Positions 36,256 through 45,988 are shown, counted from the stretch's first letter. The stretch is 64,000 nucleotides of DNA from Clostridia bacterium (GCA_017513245.1 JAFXGK010000003.1:43826-107825), one strand, 5' to 3'. Notes: generated by a model from the letters alone, not told the origin. Numbers and translations are program-made.

Positions 36256-36269
36256 AAGGAGGAAAGTAT

Positions 36270-37460
36270 ATGTCTAAGAAAAAAGAAGACCTTGAGGCTG
36301 TTGTAGGTATGACCGCTGAGGAAACTGCCGACGCAGCCGTATCGGAGGTGGCTGAAACCGATGACTTATCCGATGAACCTGTCAGCCAAGACCCTGTTAC
36401 CGAAGCACCCCCTAAACCCAAACGCACACGCAAGAAGAAAGCGGATGCTGTGGACGGTGAAGAACTACCCAAAGATGCAGCGGATTCCACCGAGGAAATT
36501 CCGTCGCCGGAAGAAACCTATCTTGCGGCAAGGACGGATAAACCAAAGGAGGCTCCTATTCTAACCATTGAAGCCCACCGCGACGTAATGACCGGTGATG
36601 ACTTCGCCGATCTTGCCTGGCACGAAATCCGTAACTCCTACCGCACAAACCGTATTCTTACCGGATATCTCGGTGGCTTAGAGCAGAACGACGCAGGCAA
36701 GACAATCGCCATTGTGGAATATAAGGGCTATCGTGTTCTTATTCCGATGAAAGAAATGACAGTCGGTATGCCTACACAACTGTCAGGTCCTGCTTATGAT
36801 GAAATGATTGCCCAATATCAAAAACTCTTTAATAAGATGATGGGATGCCAGATCGACTTTATCGTTCGCGGTATCGATTCCAAAACAAGAAGTGTAGTTG
36901 CCAGCCGTGCCCAAGCGATGCTCAAGAAACGTAATACTTTCTACGTGGAGCTTACTGATGAAGGTACACACCGTATCAACGAGGGGCGCATTGTGCAAGC
37001 CCGTGTTGTTGCGGTAGCTGAAAAGACCATCCGTATCGAAGCATTTGGTGTGGAATGCACCATCTATGCCCGTGATCTTTCGTGGGATTGGCTCGGCGAT
37101 GCACACGAACGCTTCTCGGTGGGTGATGAAGTTCTCGTCCGTATCCTGCAGGTAAACAACCGTGAGGATATTGAGCATATAACCATCAAAGCCGACGTAA
37201 AAAGCGTAACGGACAATTCCAGCCGAGAGAATCTGCAAAAGTGCCGTATCCAAGGCAAATACGCAGGCAAGATCACCGACGTGCATAAAGGCGTGGTTTT
37301 TATCCGCCTGACCAACGGCGTAAACGCTATTGCGCATACCTGCCTCGACAGACGAATGCCCGGCAAAAAGGATGATGTGTCTTTTGCCGTTACGCACATT
37401 GATGAAGAACAAGGTGTGGCCGTTGGTATTATTACCCGCATCATAAGACAGCATATCTAA
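36270..37460 (+). CDS. S1-domain RNA-binding protein of the ICE
   Basis: 396 residues. Acidic and Ala/Glu-rich N-terminus with a basic patch (PKPKRTRKKKADA). A middle domain follows (VEYKGYRVLIPMKEMTVGMPTQLSG). Two S1/OB-fold segments are visible: INEGRIVQARVVAVAEKTIRIEAFGVECTIYARDLSWDW (~residues 235-275) and IQGKYAGKITDVHKGVVFIRLTNGVNAIAHTCLDRRMPG (~325-365). Such proteins follow virD4 in many clostridial conjugative transposons. It may bind single-stranded nucleic acid during transfer or regulate the operon mRNA; neither is shown here. AAAGGAGG precedes the ATG by ten bases. Confidence 0.75.
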   Translation: MSKKKEDLEAVVGMTAEETADAAVSEVAETDDLSDEPVSQDPVTEAPPKPKRTRKKKADAVDGEELPKDAADSTEEIPSPEETYLAARTDKPKEAPILTIEAHRDVMTGDDFADLAWHEIRNSYRTNRILTGYLGGLEQNDAGKTIAIVEYKGYRVLIPMKEMTVGMPTQLSGPAYDEMIAQYQKLFNKMMGCQIDFIVRGIDSKTRSVVASRAQAMLKKRNTFYVELTDEGTHRINEGRIVQARVVAVAEKTIRIEAFGVECTIYARDLSWDWLGDAHERFSVGDEVLVRILQVNNREDIEHITIKADVKSVTDNSSRENLQKCRIQGKYAGKITDVHKGVVFIRLTNGVNAIAHTCLDRRMPGKKDDVSFAVTHIDEEQGVAVGIITRIIRQHI

Positions 37461-37540
37461 GCAATGTGGTTGAAGAAATACTAATCTGTGTAGTAAAAGA
37501 TAATCGAGACGGAAAATTCCGTACAAAGGAGGAATAATAG

Positions 37541-38365
37541 ATGCGCAAAACTCTTTTCGTCTTGATTATCGCTCTGTTTTTAGTGCTGGCGGGGTGTCAA
37601 CAAACAGATAATACTGTGTCTGATACTGATACAACCGCACCGCCGATTGTTATTGTAACGGAGACACAAGAGGTAGTTACCGGCACTGAACAGACAAGCT
37701 CTACAGAGGAACCGAAGAAAACCGAGTCAAACACTTCATACGAAAAAACGGATATTGCTTCTGACTCTGCCGAGAGTAAGCCTGTTATTACCGAAACAAA
37801 ACCGCCCTCAACTACCAAACCCAAACCCGAAACAACCACTGAAACAACAAACCCGCCGATTACCGAAAGCACAGAATCGACACCGGAGCCACCTGAAACC
37901 GTGCCTCCCCCTGTGGCGAGACCGAGTGGCAGTGAGGTTGCCGCAAAGGTGGCTGTGTATATCAATCAGTACCGTGGCAGTTCTGCTACCGTATTGCCAG
38001 GGCTTGGTGGCGTTGCCTTGTACCGTGCAAACGAGCTTGTTTCAAACTTTGCACATACAGATGGAATCGACGCTTGTAACGCTCTGCAGTATGGCGAGCT
38101 CGTGGATATGACCTTGTACGGTATGTCCGAAAGCGACAGTTACTATCAAGGATATAACCGCGAAGCTATTGCCAAAGGAAACTGGGGCGGAACTGCTGAT
38201 GAAATTGCCCAGCGAATCGCAACCGGTTTTAAGAACAGCGCAAGCCATTGGAAATACCTTGGATCCAGTGAGTATTCGTATATGGCTGTTGGTTGCGTAT
38301 ATGATGAAGCGACTTGTATGTGGTACTGCTGCATCTGCGTAAGCACTAAGAATTACGGCGGATAA
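37541..38365 (+). CDS. CAP-superfamily (SCP-like) lipoprotein
   Basis: 274 residues. Lipoprotein signal with lipobox VLAGC (Cys at ~residue 19). A long Thr/Pro/Glu-rich spacer follows (~25-130). The C-terminal CAP domain (~130-274) has VYINQYRGSSATVLPGLGGVALYRANELVSNFAHTDG, with the H of NFAHTDG, and SASHWKYLGSSEYSYMAVGCVYDEATCMWYCCICV. It is anchored on the outer face of the membrane. CAP proteins in transfer operons may act in wall interaction during mating, but the function is unknown. AAAGGAGG precedes the start. A terminator follows. Confidence 0.78.
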   Translation: MRKTLFVLIIALFLVLAGCQQTDNTVSDTDTTAPPIVIVTETQEVVTGTEQTSSTEEPKKTESNTSYEKTDIASDSAESKPVITETKPPSTTKPKPETTTETTNPPITESTESTPEPPETVPPPVARPSGSEVAAKVAVYINQYRGSSATVLPGLGGVALYRANELVSNFAHTDGIDACNALQYGELVDMTLYGMSESDSYYQGYNREAIAKGNWGGTADEIAQRIATGFKNSASHWKYLGSSEYSYMAVGCVYDEATCMWYCCICVSTKNYGG

Positions 38366-38385
38366 CAACTGAATATTTAACTCTG

Positions 38386-38418
38386 AAAGGAACGCCCATA
38401 TTTTCGGCGTTCCTTTTT
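38386..38418 (+). terminator. Terminator after CAP lipoprotein gene
   Basis: AAAGGAACGCC pairs perfectly with GGCGTTCCTTT, loop CATATTTTC, then TTT. The adhesin gene behind it would need read-through or its own promoter. Confidence 0.88.
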
Positions 38419-38447
38419 AATTTCAATTTTGAAAGGATGAAACCATA

Positions 38448-41400
38448 ATGAAGAAAGGCAAATTTTCTACTCGTCTTTTGACGATGCTTTTAGCAGTGGT
38501 AATGGTAATTTCCATTATGCCTATGTCGGCGTTCGCTGCTCCTGCTTCGGACCTCCCGGCTAATATGGTGGACCATTCCATTCTCCGCGCATTGGAGTAC
38601 ACCGGTTATAACGTCCAACAGCAAAAAAATGACGGAACCCTATATCAATCGGGCAGTTACGGATCGAGAACACCTGCATCCGTTCTGTCGAATATTTCCT
38701 ACGGCACCAGCCCCTCTGGACAGGAAACCGTAGCAGACAGCAGCACCCCTACCGGCAAGGCGCCAAACATTGCCAGATTTGAGCAATATGGTTTATGCTG
38801 CGCTTCCTTTGTAAGCTATTACATTATGAACTACCTGCCTAACATTGAGGGATCTGACACCCAATTTATCAGTGACGCTATTCACGCAACGGGAATGAAC
38901 TCTCAGGCGGTTGTTACTTGGCAAACTGCTTTGAATAAACTCGCCAACGAAGGCAAGATTGAAAAAATCGGCACCAGCTCTTCCAATGTAAACAGAAGCA
39001 AGCTAACTCCGGGCGACTTGATTATCTTCGGTACTTCCGAAAACTCCCACACTCACATCGCTGTGTACTCCGGTACCTACAAAGGCGTGGATTATATCAT
39101 CCACGTTGGTAATGATAGAGGTCCTGAGATTTCCCGTGTGGACTGGATGGGACAGGCCGGTGATAAGTCCTCTTATCCTAACGCCTATTTCCATCTGCCG
39201 CAGGAAATCTTTGAGTCTGACGGCGATATCGAGGTATATAAGAAAGATACCGACGGCAAGAACCTTGCTGGCGCAGTCTTTGTAGCAACCAATTCTGAAA
39301 CAGGAAAATCCTATAAAATCGGTCCTACTAACAGCAGTGGTTATGCCAAGACCGAGAATCCCGTTCCTTACGGCACCTATACCGTAAAAGAGACGGTATT
39401 TCCGACTAATTATCACGCATACGGAAAAACGGAATGGACGGTTACGGTGGATGCTAACAACGACGGACTTGTAACCATCAATGCCGTTAATGAAGCTGAC
39501 TCCGGATCTGCAAAGATTGTTAAAACCTCTGAGGACGGCGTTGTGGAAGGTGTTACTTTTACGCTCTCCGGCAACGGCGTTAATAAGACAGTTACCACCG
39601 ATGTGAACGGCACAGTCCAGATTGACGACTTAAAGCCCGGTACTTATCAGGTCAAGGAAACCATGGCGGATAAGTATGAGCCGCAGGAAACACGCAACGT
39701 TGTGGTAGTGAGTAATCAAGTGGCTACCGTTACCTTTAACAACGTGTTGAAGCGTGGCGATCTGCAGGTAGTTAAGGATTCCGAGGATGGCTTGGTAGAA
39801 GGTATGAAGTTCCACCTTTACGGTACTTCTCTTAGCGGTCTTAGAGTTGATGAATATGCCGTAACCGACAAAAACGGTGTAGCAACCTTTAATGACGTTC
39901 TTATCTCCGGTCATGAGTCCTATACTCTTGAGGAAGTGGATACAGCCGAGCGATACATCGTACCTGAAAGCCAGCGTACTGCTATCGAATGGAATACGGT
40001 AACCGAGAAATACTTTTACAATGCGCTCAAACGCGGCGATCTTACTGTAAAGAAAACTTCGGAAGATGGCTTTGTTGAAGGCTTGCGTTTCCGCCTTACA
40101 GGTACATCCCTTAGCGGAATTAAGGTTGATGAATATGCCCGAACCGACTCTAATGGAATTGCTCATTTTGAAGATATTCTTATCGGTACCGGCTATACCA
40201 TCGAAGAGGTAAATACACCTATCCGTTATGTAATCCCGGATCGTCAGACCGCTGATATTGCTTGGGATGAACTCACGGAGGTCGAATTTGAGAATATCCT
40301 TAAAAAGTGGCGTGCAGATGTTTATAAACTGGATGCAGAGCTTGCCGGCGAGTCCGGCGGCGGTGCAGTACCCGTAGAAATGATGCCAATGGCTCTTTCA
40401 CTCACTTCCGCAGAAACCGTGGAAGAACTTGGCTCTCCTTACGGTGATAGCCAGGGTGATGCCACTCTTGCCGGCGCCGTTTACGGTGTATTCAAGGGTG
40501 AGGTTTTGATCGACACCTACACCACAGATGAAAACGGATATTTCCTCACTAAATATTATCCTTGCGATTATGACTGGACCATCCGTGAGATCTCACCGTC
40601 CGAGGGTTATATGCTTGACCCGACTGTGTACTATATGGATGTTGCTCCGGATTACTATTCCATTGAGCTGAACACTGTCTATCCTGATGTGTACGAAGAA
40701 ATCATCAAGGGTAATATTGCTATCATCAAACACACTGACGACGGCAGCACTCAAATCGAAACTCCCGAAGTTGGAGCAAAGTTTGAGATCTTCTTGAAAG
40801 CCGCAGGCAGTTATGAAAACGCAAAGGAAACTGAGCGCGATATTATCATCTGCGACGAACACGGCTTCGGTCAGACGCAAATGCTCCCTTACGGTGTTTA
40901 TACCGTACATCAAGTAAGTGGCTGGGAAGGTCGTGAGTTGATGGACGACTTTGACGTAACCATCTCCGAACACGAAATGACCTACCGCTTCCTTATCAAC
41001 AACCGTAATTTTGAAGCATTTATCCGTGTGGTTAAAACCGACAGCACTACAGGAAAGGTTATTCCTTACGCCGGTGCTGCCTTCCAGCTTTATGATCCGG
41101 ACGGCAACCTTATTTCTATGAGTTACACCTATCCGGAACTCACTACCATCGACACCTTCTATACCACGGAGGACGGCACTTTGCTGACTCCTGAGAAGCT
41201 GCCTTACGGTAAGGGATATTCTTTAGTAGAGGTATTCGCACCGTATGGATACGTGCTTGATTCCACTCCAATCTTCTTTGACGTAACCGAAAAAAACTCC
41301 AACGATGAAGACGGTCTTACCGTTATCAAGGTGGATAAGAAAAACGAACCCCAGATGGGCACTATCACCATTGACAAGAAGGGTGAAGATTTCTCTACTG

Positions 41401-43133
41401 TTACTGAAAAGGACGGAATCTACACCCCTGTGTATGAGGTGAAAGGTCTTGAGGGTGCTGTCTTTGGCGTATATGCCGCAGAAGACATTTATACTCTTGA
41501 CGGAACGCTCCGTTATGCTGCCGGTGAAAAAGTAGCAACTATCACAACCTCTGCCGAGGGTACTGCTACTACCGAACCGTTATTCCTGGGCAAGTTTGAA
41601 CTTCGTGAGGAAAAGGCGCCTTATGGTATGGTGCTTTTGGAAGAACCTATCCAAGTGGGACTTGTTTACGCAGGACAGGAAGTAAAGATCACTACTACTG
41701 CGGCATCTGCTGTGAACGAACGCCAAAAGGTCGTGATCAGTCTGCTCAAAAAGTTAGAAACTGACGACCACTATGGTATCGGCCTTGGCAGTGAATACGA
41801 GAACATCAAATTTGGTCTTTATGCTGCCGAAACTATGAAGGCTTCTGACGGAACTGAAATTCCGAAAGATGGTCTTCTTGAAATCGTAGGCATTGATGCA
41901 AACGGCACTGCTGTATTTACTGCGGATCTTCCTGCAGGAGCGAAGCTCTATGTTAAGGAGTACGCAACAGACTCTCACTATCTGCTCTCGGATACAGCTT
42001 TCCCGGTAGAATTTATCTATGAGGATTCCACTGTGGCAACCGTTCAGATCGTTGTCAACAATGGTGAAATCATTGATAACGTAATTATCCGCGGCGATAT
42101 CAAGGGTCTCAAAGTAGATGAAGAAAACAATCTTGTTGCCGGCGCTGTTTTCGGTTTGTTCCGTGCGGATGAAACCGAGTTTGTCGCTGATAATGCATTA
42201 GCAACCGCAACCTCCGGTGAGGATGGCGTATTCACCTTTGATAACATCCCATATGGAAACTGGATCATCAAGGAGCTGTCTTGCCCTGAGCATTTGGTGC
42301 TTTCCGATGATATTATCGAGGTATCCATTTCCGAGCAGGACCAACTCATTGAGATTGAAGTAGTCAATGAAATTATCTTTGGCAGCGTTGAAGGTGTAAA
42401 GACTGACGATAAGAAGAATCCAATCGAAGGTGTTATCTTCGGTCTGTTCGCTCCTGACACAACTGAATTTACCAAAGAAAATGCGTTGGCCCTCTCCGAA
42501 TCCACCGCAGAAGGTTTGTTCAGTTTTGCAGATCTTCGCTACGGAAAATATCTGATTAAAGAACTGTCTTGTCCGGAAGCTTTCGTTATGTGCGAAGATG
42601 TTATCGAAGTCAGGATTACGGAAGACGGTCAGGTAGTAAGCCTTTCTGTTACTAACAAGCGTATCAGCGGTAAGGTACAAGTCCACAAGATCAACAGCAA
42701 AGACCATGACGAGAAACTGTCGGGTGCAATCTTTGAACTGTATCTGGATACCAACAAAAATGGTGTGTTTGATGTAGACGTTGATACTCTTTACGGCACC
42801 TTGGTTGAAACAGAAACCGGCATCTATGAACTGGACGGTCTGGGTTATAACGGATATTTCCTGTTTGAATCCAAGTCTCCGGACGGTTTTACAAAGGATG
42901 ACCGCTATTTCTACTTCCAGATCTCGGTAGACGGTGATGTAATTACCGTGGAAAATGAAATCGACGTAGGTTTCACCAATGAGCCGATTCCAACACCGGA
43001 ACCTGAATATCCCGACTCTCCGCAGACCGGCGATAATTCCAATATCGGATTGTGGCTTGGCTTGGCAATCGCTTCTCTCGGTCTTCTCATTCTTACATTG
43101 ATTCTTGGGAAAAAGAAGCATAAAGTAAACTAA
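38448..43133 (+). CDS. Giant wall-anchored adhesin: NlpC/P60 head with SpaA-like stalk
   Basis: 1561 residues. Signal peptide 1-30 (...MPMSAFA). Residues ~40-255 form an NlpC/P60-type domain with C117/C118 in YGLCCASFVSYY, LTPGDLIIF and H201/H203 in SHTHIAVYSG. About twelve SpaA/Cna-B Ig-like modules follow, each opening with a G-x-x-x-V-x-K pattern (for example GDLTVKKTSEDGFVEGLRF, near residue 525), of the kind that form Lys-Asn isopeptide bonds. The C-terminus is a sortase signal SPQTGD, membrane helix and KKKHK tail. It likely mediates contact with recipient cells or host surfaces. No sortase gene is seen nearby, so a host sortase must act. Confidence 0.9.
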   Translation: MKKGKFSTRLLTMLLAVVMVISIMPMSAFAAPASDLPANMVDHSILRALEYTGYNVQQQKNDGTLYQSGSYGSRTPASVLSNISYGTSPSGQETVADSSTPTGKAPNIARFEQYGLCCASFVSYYIMNYLPNIEGSDTQFISDAIHATGMNSQAVVTWQTALNKLANEGKIEKIGTSSSNVNRSKLTPGDLIIFGTSENSHTHIAVYSGTYKGVDYIIHVGNDRGPEISRVDWMGQAGDKSSYPNAYFHLPQEIFESDGDIEVYKKDTDGKNLAGAVFVATNSETGKSYKIGPTNSSGYAKTENPVPYGTYTVKETVFPTNYHAYGKTEWTVTVDANNDGLVTINAVNEADSGSAKIVKTSEDGVVEGVTFTLSGNGVNKTVTTDVNGTVQIDDLKPGTYQVKETMADKYEPQETRNVVVVSNQVATVTFNNVLKRGDLQVVKDSEDGLVEGMKFHLYGTSLSGLRVDEYAVTDKNGVATFNDVLISGHESYTLEEVDTAERYIVPESQRTAIEWNTVTEKYFYNALKRGDLTVKKTSEDGFVEGLRFRLTGTSLSGIKVDEYARTDSNGIAHFEDILIGTGYTIEEVNTPIRYVIPDRQTADIAWDELTEVEFENILKKWRADVYKLDAELAGESGGGAVPVEMMPMALSLTSAETVEELGSPYGDSQGDATLAGAVYGVFKGEVLIDTYTTDENGYFLTKYYPCDYDWTIREISPSEGYMLDPTVYYMDVAPDYYSIELNTVYPDVYEEIIKGNIAIIKHTDDGSTQIETPEVGAKFEIFLKAAGSYENAKETERDIIICDEHGFGQTQMLPYGVYTVHQVSGWEGRELMDDFDVTISEHEMTYRFLINNRNFEAFIRVVKTDSTTGKVIPYAGAAFQLYDPDGNLISMSYTYPELTTIDTFYTTEDGTLLTPEKLPYGKGYSLVEVFAPYGYVLDSTPIFFDVTEKNSNDEDGLTVIKVDKKNEPQMGTITIDKKGEDFSTVTEKDGIYTPVYEVKGLEGAVFGVYAAEDIYTLDGTLRYAAGEKVATITTSAEGTATTEPLFLGKFELREEKAPYGMVLLEEPIQVGLVYAGQEVKITTTAASAVNERQKVVISLLKKLETDDHYGIGLGSEYENIKFGLYAAETMKASDGTEIPKDGLLEIVGIDANGTAVFTADLPAGAKLYVKEYATDSHYLLSDTAFPVEFIYEDSTVATVQIVVNNGEIIDNVIIRGDIKGLKVDEENNLVAGAVFGLFRADETEFVADNALATATSGEDGVFTFDNIPYGNWIIKELSCPEHLVLSDDIIEVSISEQDQLIEIEVVNEIIFGSVEGVKTDDKKNPIEGVIFGLFAPDTTEFTKENALALSESTAEGLFSFADLRYGKYLIKELSCPEAFVMCEDVIEVRITEDGQVVSLSVTNKRISGKVQVHKINSKDHDEKLSGAIFELYLDTNKNGVFDVDVDTLYGTLVETETGIYELDGLGYNGYFLFESKSPDGFTKDDRYFYFQISVDGDVITVENEIDVGFTNEPIPTPEPEYPDSPQTGDNSNIGLWLGLAIASLGLLILTLILGKKKHKVN

Positions 43134-43139
43134 TTTGTT

Positions 43140-43175
43140 GGCGGCAGGCATCATAACGGTGTCTGCCGCCTTTGC
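43140..43175 (+). terminator. Terminator of the adhesin gene
   Basis: GGCGGCAG pairs with CTGCCGCC around a 15-base loop, then TTTGCTGTT. Confidence 0.7.
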
Positions 43176-43227
43176 TGTTATAGGGGATCTTCAGAGAAAA
43201 ATCGGATAATAGAAAGTGAGGAAGCAA

Positions 43228-43563
43228 ATGTATCATCAACAACCGCTTTATCTGTTCCTCAGTCTGACCAGAGGCTCGTGGCGAAACGCCTTTTATATAG
43301 ACTGTCCTACCTGTCCCTACGGTAGCGGCAATTGTAACGGCTATCTGCTGACAACCGACACCGAAGGCGCACCCGTGATTATGTCGGTCATGTACTTTGA
43401 AAAAGCTACCGGAGATAAGGTAGATAAAACCGAATGTGCCGGGATAATCACCAAAACCGCTTTCGAGAATCTGTTCAACCGATGGTTGGTATGGAACGTA
43501 AGCAATCCAAAATCCTGCTGTATATTACAGCTCATACCCAAAATGGACGAACGCAAGTCCTAA
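43228..43563 (+). CDS. Small ICE protein of unknown function
   Basis: 111 residues from the ATG at 43228 (GTGAGGA upstream). It contains CPTCPYGSGNC, a Cys cluster that may bind metal, and WNVSNPKSCCILQLIP near the C-terminus. I recognise no family. It lies between the adhesin and the zinc-finger gene in the ICE accessory region, and ends one base before a copy of the AATGCGTATTAA motif. Confidence 0.6.
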   Translation: MYHQQPLYLFLSLTRGSWRNAFYIDCPTCPYGSGNCNGYLLTTDTEGAPVIMSVMYFEKATGDKVDKTECAGIITKTAFENLFNRWLVWNVSNPKSCCILQLIPKMDERKS

Positions 43564-43605
43564 TGCGTATTAAGTCCGTAAAAATCAAGTATTGGAGGTG
43601 GTTTT

Positions 43606-44010
43606 GTGAAAAAAACTACAGTTTATTGCCCGTACTGCCGGGCAAAAGCAACACTGCATCCCGCAAGTTACGTTTACGGCGATGCGGCTAAAACAGAAAA
43701 TATGCTCTATGTCTGCGACAGGTATCCTGCCTGCGATTCCTACGTAGCTGCACATATACGAACCAAGCAACCGATGGGTACTCTTGCTAACGGAGATCTT
43801 CGCAACAAACGCATCCAGGCTCACAAAGCCTTTGACTGGATGTGGAAGTCGGGGCTTATGTCGAAAAAGCAAGCATACAAGTGGATGCAAGGTAAACTTG
43901 GACTCAGCGATGCTCAAGCCCATATTGCAAAATTCAGTGAATATATGTGCGATCGTTTAATTGCTGTTTGCAATCAGGCGTATAACAATATCCATTTACC
44001 TGCAGCTTGA
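43606..44010 (+). CDS. Zinc-finger protein, DUF3268-like
   Basis: 134 residues, GTG start behind TTGGAGGTGG. N-terminal zinc finger C9-x2-C12 (VYCPYCRAKATL) and a second pair in YVCDRYPACDSYVAAH: a single four-Cys site of the DUF3268 type. The C-terminal helical half (RNKRIQAHKAFDWMWKSGLMSKKQAYKWMQGKLGLSDAQAHIAKFSEYMC) is characteristic of that family. Common in phages and conjugative elements, role unknown, nucleic-acid binding assumed. It is followed closely by the sigma-like gene at 44024, likely in one operon. Confidence 0.75.
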   Translation: MKKTTVYCPYCRAKATLHPASYVYGDAAKTENMLYVCDRYPACDSYVAAHIRTKQPMGTLANGDLRNKRIQAHKAFDWMWKSGLMSKKQAYKWMQGKLGLSDAQAHIAKFSEYMCDRLIAVCNQAYNNIHLPAA

Positions 44011-44023
44011 AAGGAGGATGGTT

Positions 44024-44635
44024 ATGAAGATGAAGGCTCCTTTGAATGAAGTTCAGCGACAGTTAGTAGCGGATAATATTGACGTCGTACATAAAGCAAT
44101 TCGTTCGTCCATAAAGGTGAACAATACAATTTACGGTTTTGAGTATGACGATATATTTCAGGAGGGCTGTATCCATCTTTGCAGGGCAGCAGTAAAATAT
44201 GTGCCAAGAGAAGACGTGCAGTTTTCAACTTTTGCACAGACTGTTGTGACAAACGGACTGCGGACCTATTGTAAACGGCATTGCGATAAGCAAAAGAATT
44301 TTGTCCCTGTTCCTATTTTTGCAGATGCCGACGAGGGACAGTTGACGATTGAAATATTTTCTGTTCCCGATCAAACGGAAGATCTCGTTTCACTCATTGA
44401 CACGATGAACTTTCTGGACTCACTAAAAAACCAATATACAGGTGTAGTTCGGAGAGGAATTGAAGCGTTGGAGTGGAAGGTCAAGGGATACTCTGGTGCT
44501 GAAATTGCAGACATTTACGGAGTAAAACCCAACCTTGTCGGAGCATGGATTTCAAAAGCAGTGAGGAAATTAGAGAAAAATCGTATGTTTATTATATGGA
44601 GGGATAATTTGGTTGTTGAAAATAAGCTAACTTAA
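44024..44635 (+). CDS. Sigma-70-like factor of the ICE
   Basis: 203 residues from the ATG at 44024 (AAAGGAGG upstream); the frame is open further upstream but lacks a ribosome site. Region 2-like part: DDIFQEGCIHLCRAAVKYVPREDVQFSTFAQTVVTNGLRTYCKRH. Region 4-like helix-turn-helix near the C-terminus: KGYSGAEIADIYGVKPNLVGAWISKAVRKLEKNRM. It may redirect RNA polymerase to ICE promoters or be a regulator derived from a sigma factor. One of several sigma/HTH proteins in this element. Confidence 0.75.
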   Translation: MKMKAPLNEVQRQLVADNIDVVHKAIRSSIKVNNTIYGFEYDDIFQEGCIHLCRAAVKYVPREDVQFSTFAQTVVTNGLRTYCKRHCDKQKNFVPVPIFADADEGQLTIEIFSVPDQTEDLVSLIDTMNFLDSLKNQYTGVVRRGIEALEWKVKGYSGAEIADIYGVKPNLVGAWISKAVRKLEKNRMFIIWRDNLVVENKLT

Positions 44636-44670
44636 AGAGTAAAAGAATAATAAAAGAAAGAGGTGTTTTT

Positions 44671-45363
44671 ATGTGTAACAAACTTTATACTGCTGTGGGT
44701 CACTCTGATATCCGCGGCACTCTCAACGGCCGACGTTATCCCTTGGTAATGCTGAATGGCAAGGAGCACATTTTAGATGTGCAGGAAATGGTGCTTTGGG
44801 GCGTTCTCAACTGGAGAATTCTTACAGTCGAGGAAGCGGAAAAGTTTTACGACAACAAAAAGAAAGAATACGGTATTGAGCCTTCAAGGAGTTTCGACCA
44901 GTGTATGTTCCGTTTGATCCAGCGCGGTCTTATTGCGGAAGGCACCGGCAATACTGCTGAAGAGGCTTTATACGATTTGGTTTCCGATCTGCAGGTAATT
45001 CCGATTTCGGACAACCTTATTTTGAGAATCTTTTCATTTATTCGTCTAACCGTATTCGGCGGCGTTCCTTTCAGCGTAACCAAGAAGATTTTCCACAAGG
45101 ATAAGCGAACCGACGTGGAAAAGAAAACCTATCGTTTGGCAATGCAGACTCGGCTTACTACTGCCGAGATTATGAAGTGCATTGAGAGAAACGTATTGGA
45201 ATTTAAGAATGAGGATCAAATGATGGAGACGCTGTATCACGATGATGTAACCACCATCGACAACATTGCGGAATACGCTCGGTCTATGTCTTCATTCCGT
45301 CCTGTACTTACCTCGGTCGCTAATCTGTACCTGCGCAGACAAATCATTTTCGGGAGGATGTGA
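44671..45363 (+). CDS. Conserved ICE protein of unknown function
   Basis: 230 residues, ATG behind AAAGAGGTG. Soluble, mainly helical, with no membrane segment except a weak hydrophobic patch (LILRIFSFIRLTVFGGVPFSV). The N-terminal part (LNGKEHILDVQEMVLWGVLNWRILTVEEAEKFYDNKKKEYG) looks like a winged helix, and the rest could be a DNA-binding accessory domain. I cannot name a family. It sits between the sigma-like gene and a small membrane protein. Confidence 0.6.
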   Translation: MCNKLYTAVGHSDIRGTLNGRRYPLVMLNGKEHILDVQEMVLWGVLNWRILTVEEAEKFYDNKKKEYGIEPSRSFDQCMFRLIQRGLIAEGTGNTAEEALYDLVSDLQVIPISDNLILRIFSFIRLTVFGGVPFSVTKKIFHKDKRTDVEKKTYRLAMQTRLTTAEIMKCIERNVLEFKNEDQMMETLYHDDVTTIDNIAEYARSMSSFRPVLTSVANLYLRRQIIFGRM

Positions 45364-45365
45364 TT

Positions 45366-45851
45366 ATGAGTAAACTTCGTGATGCGCCCACACCGTTAAG
45401 ACGGAAACTATACTTAACGGTAATTATCGGAATTGTGTGTCTATTGATAGGACTTGCAATTTTTATATTCCTTAAAGACAAAATGATGTTGTTTTTAAGT
45501 CTTATCATTTGCGCGTTTTCTATCGGCAAGGCGGTTGATTATTACCGTGTTATTGCCGGTAAGGATTATGAGATTGTCGAGGGCACTTGTGTTTCAATTA
45601 CACCGAAGCCTTTGCGGAAGTACCACAAGATTAAGATTATGGACGATAACGGCGTAGAGTCCTCTCTTCTGTTGAATAAACAGTCCAAGGTCAAGATCGG
45701 CTATCGGTATCGGTTTTACTTTAAGGAAACACAACATATTTCTCTCGGCAGTGAGTATCTGGATTCAGCTCTTTCCTCGGATTGCTTTTTAGGTTACGAG
45801 GAACTTGGCGAATATACAGAACAAGAAAACGAAACCGTAACCGCTGAATAA
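45366..45851 (+). CDS. Small membrane protein of unknown function
   Basis: 161 residues from the ATG at 45366, eight bases after GGGAGG; an in-frame GTG six bases earlier is too close to the ribosome site. Two adjacent N-terminal membrane helices (LYLTVIIGIVCLLIGLAIFIFL and MMLFLSLIICAFSIGKAV), then a soluble beta-rich tail (YEIVEGTCVSITPKPLRKYHKIKIMDDNGVESSLLL) like a small OB or PH fold. Overlaps no gene but begins right after the stop of its neighbour. Confidence 0.6.
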   Translation: MSKLRDAPTPLRRKLYLTVIIGIVCLLIGLAIFIFLKDKMMLFLSLIICAFSIGKAVDYYRVIAGKDYEIVEGTCVSITPKPLRKYHKIKIMDDNGVESSLLLNKQSKVKIGYRYRFYFKETQHISLGSEYLDSALSSDCFLGYEELGEYTEQENETVTAE

Positions 45852-45959
45852 CGTTCTTGCTGCACATACTTCGAAGTGTAGAAAGAATATTGGAAAACAG
45901 TTTGTCAAAGATTTTATTTTAATATTTTGCAAAATTTCTGCAAAAATAGAGGTTAAATA

Positions 45960-45988
45960 TTGACATGAACGATTTTAATTGCTATAAT
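45960..45988 (+). promoter_or_regulatory. Consensus promoter of the AAA-RloB pair
   Basis: TTGACA at 45960-45965, 17-base spacer, TATAAT at 45983-45988: both hexamers perfect. It sits on the in-frame ATG at 45965, showing that the real start is the ATG at 46037. Confidence 0.85.

Noticed and set aside
42198-43154. 318-codon antisense frame in the adhesin gene
   Set aside because: Shadow of the repeat-rich SpaA coding sequence.
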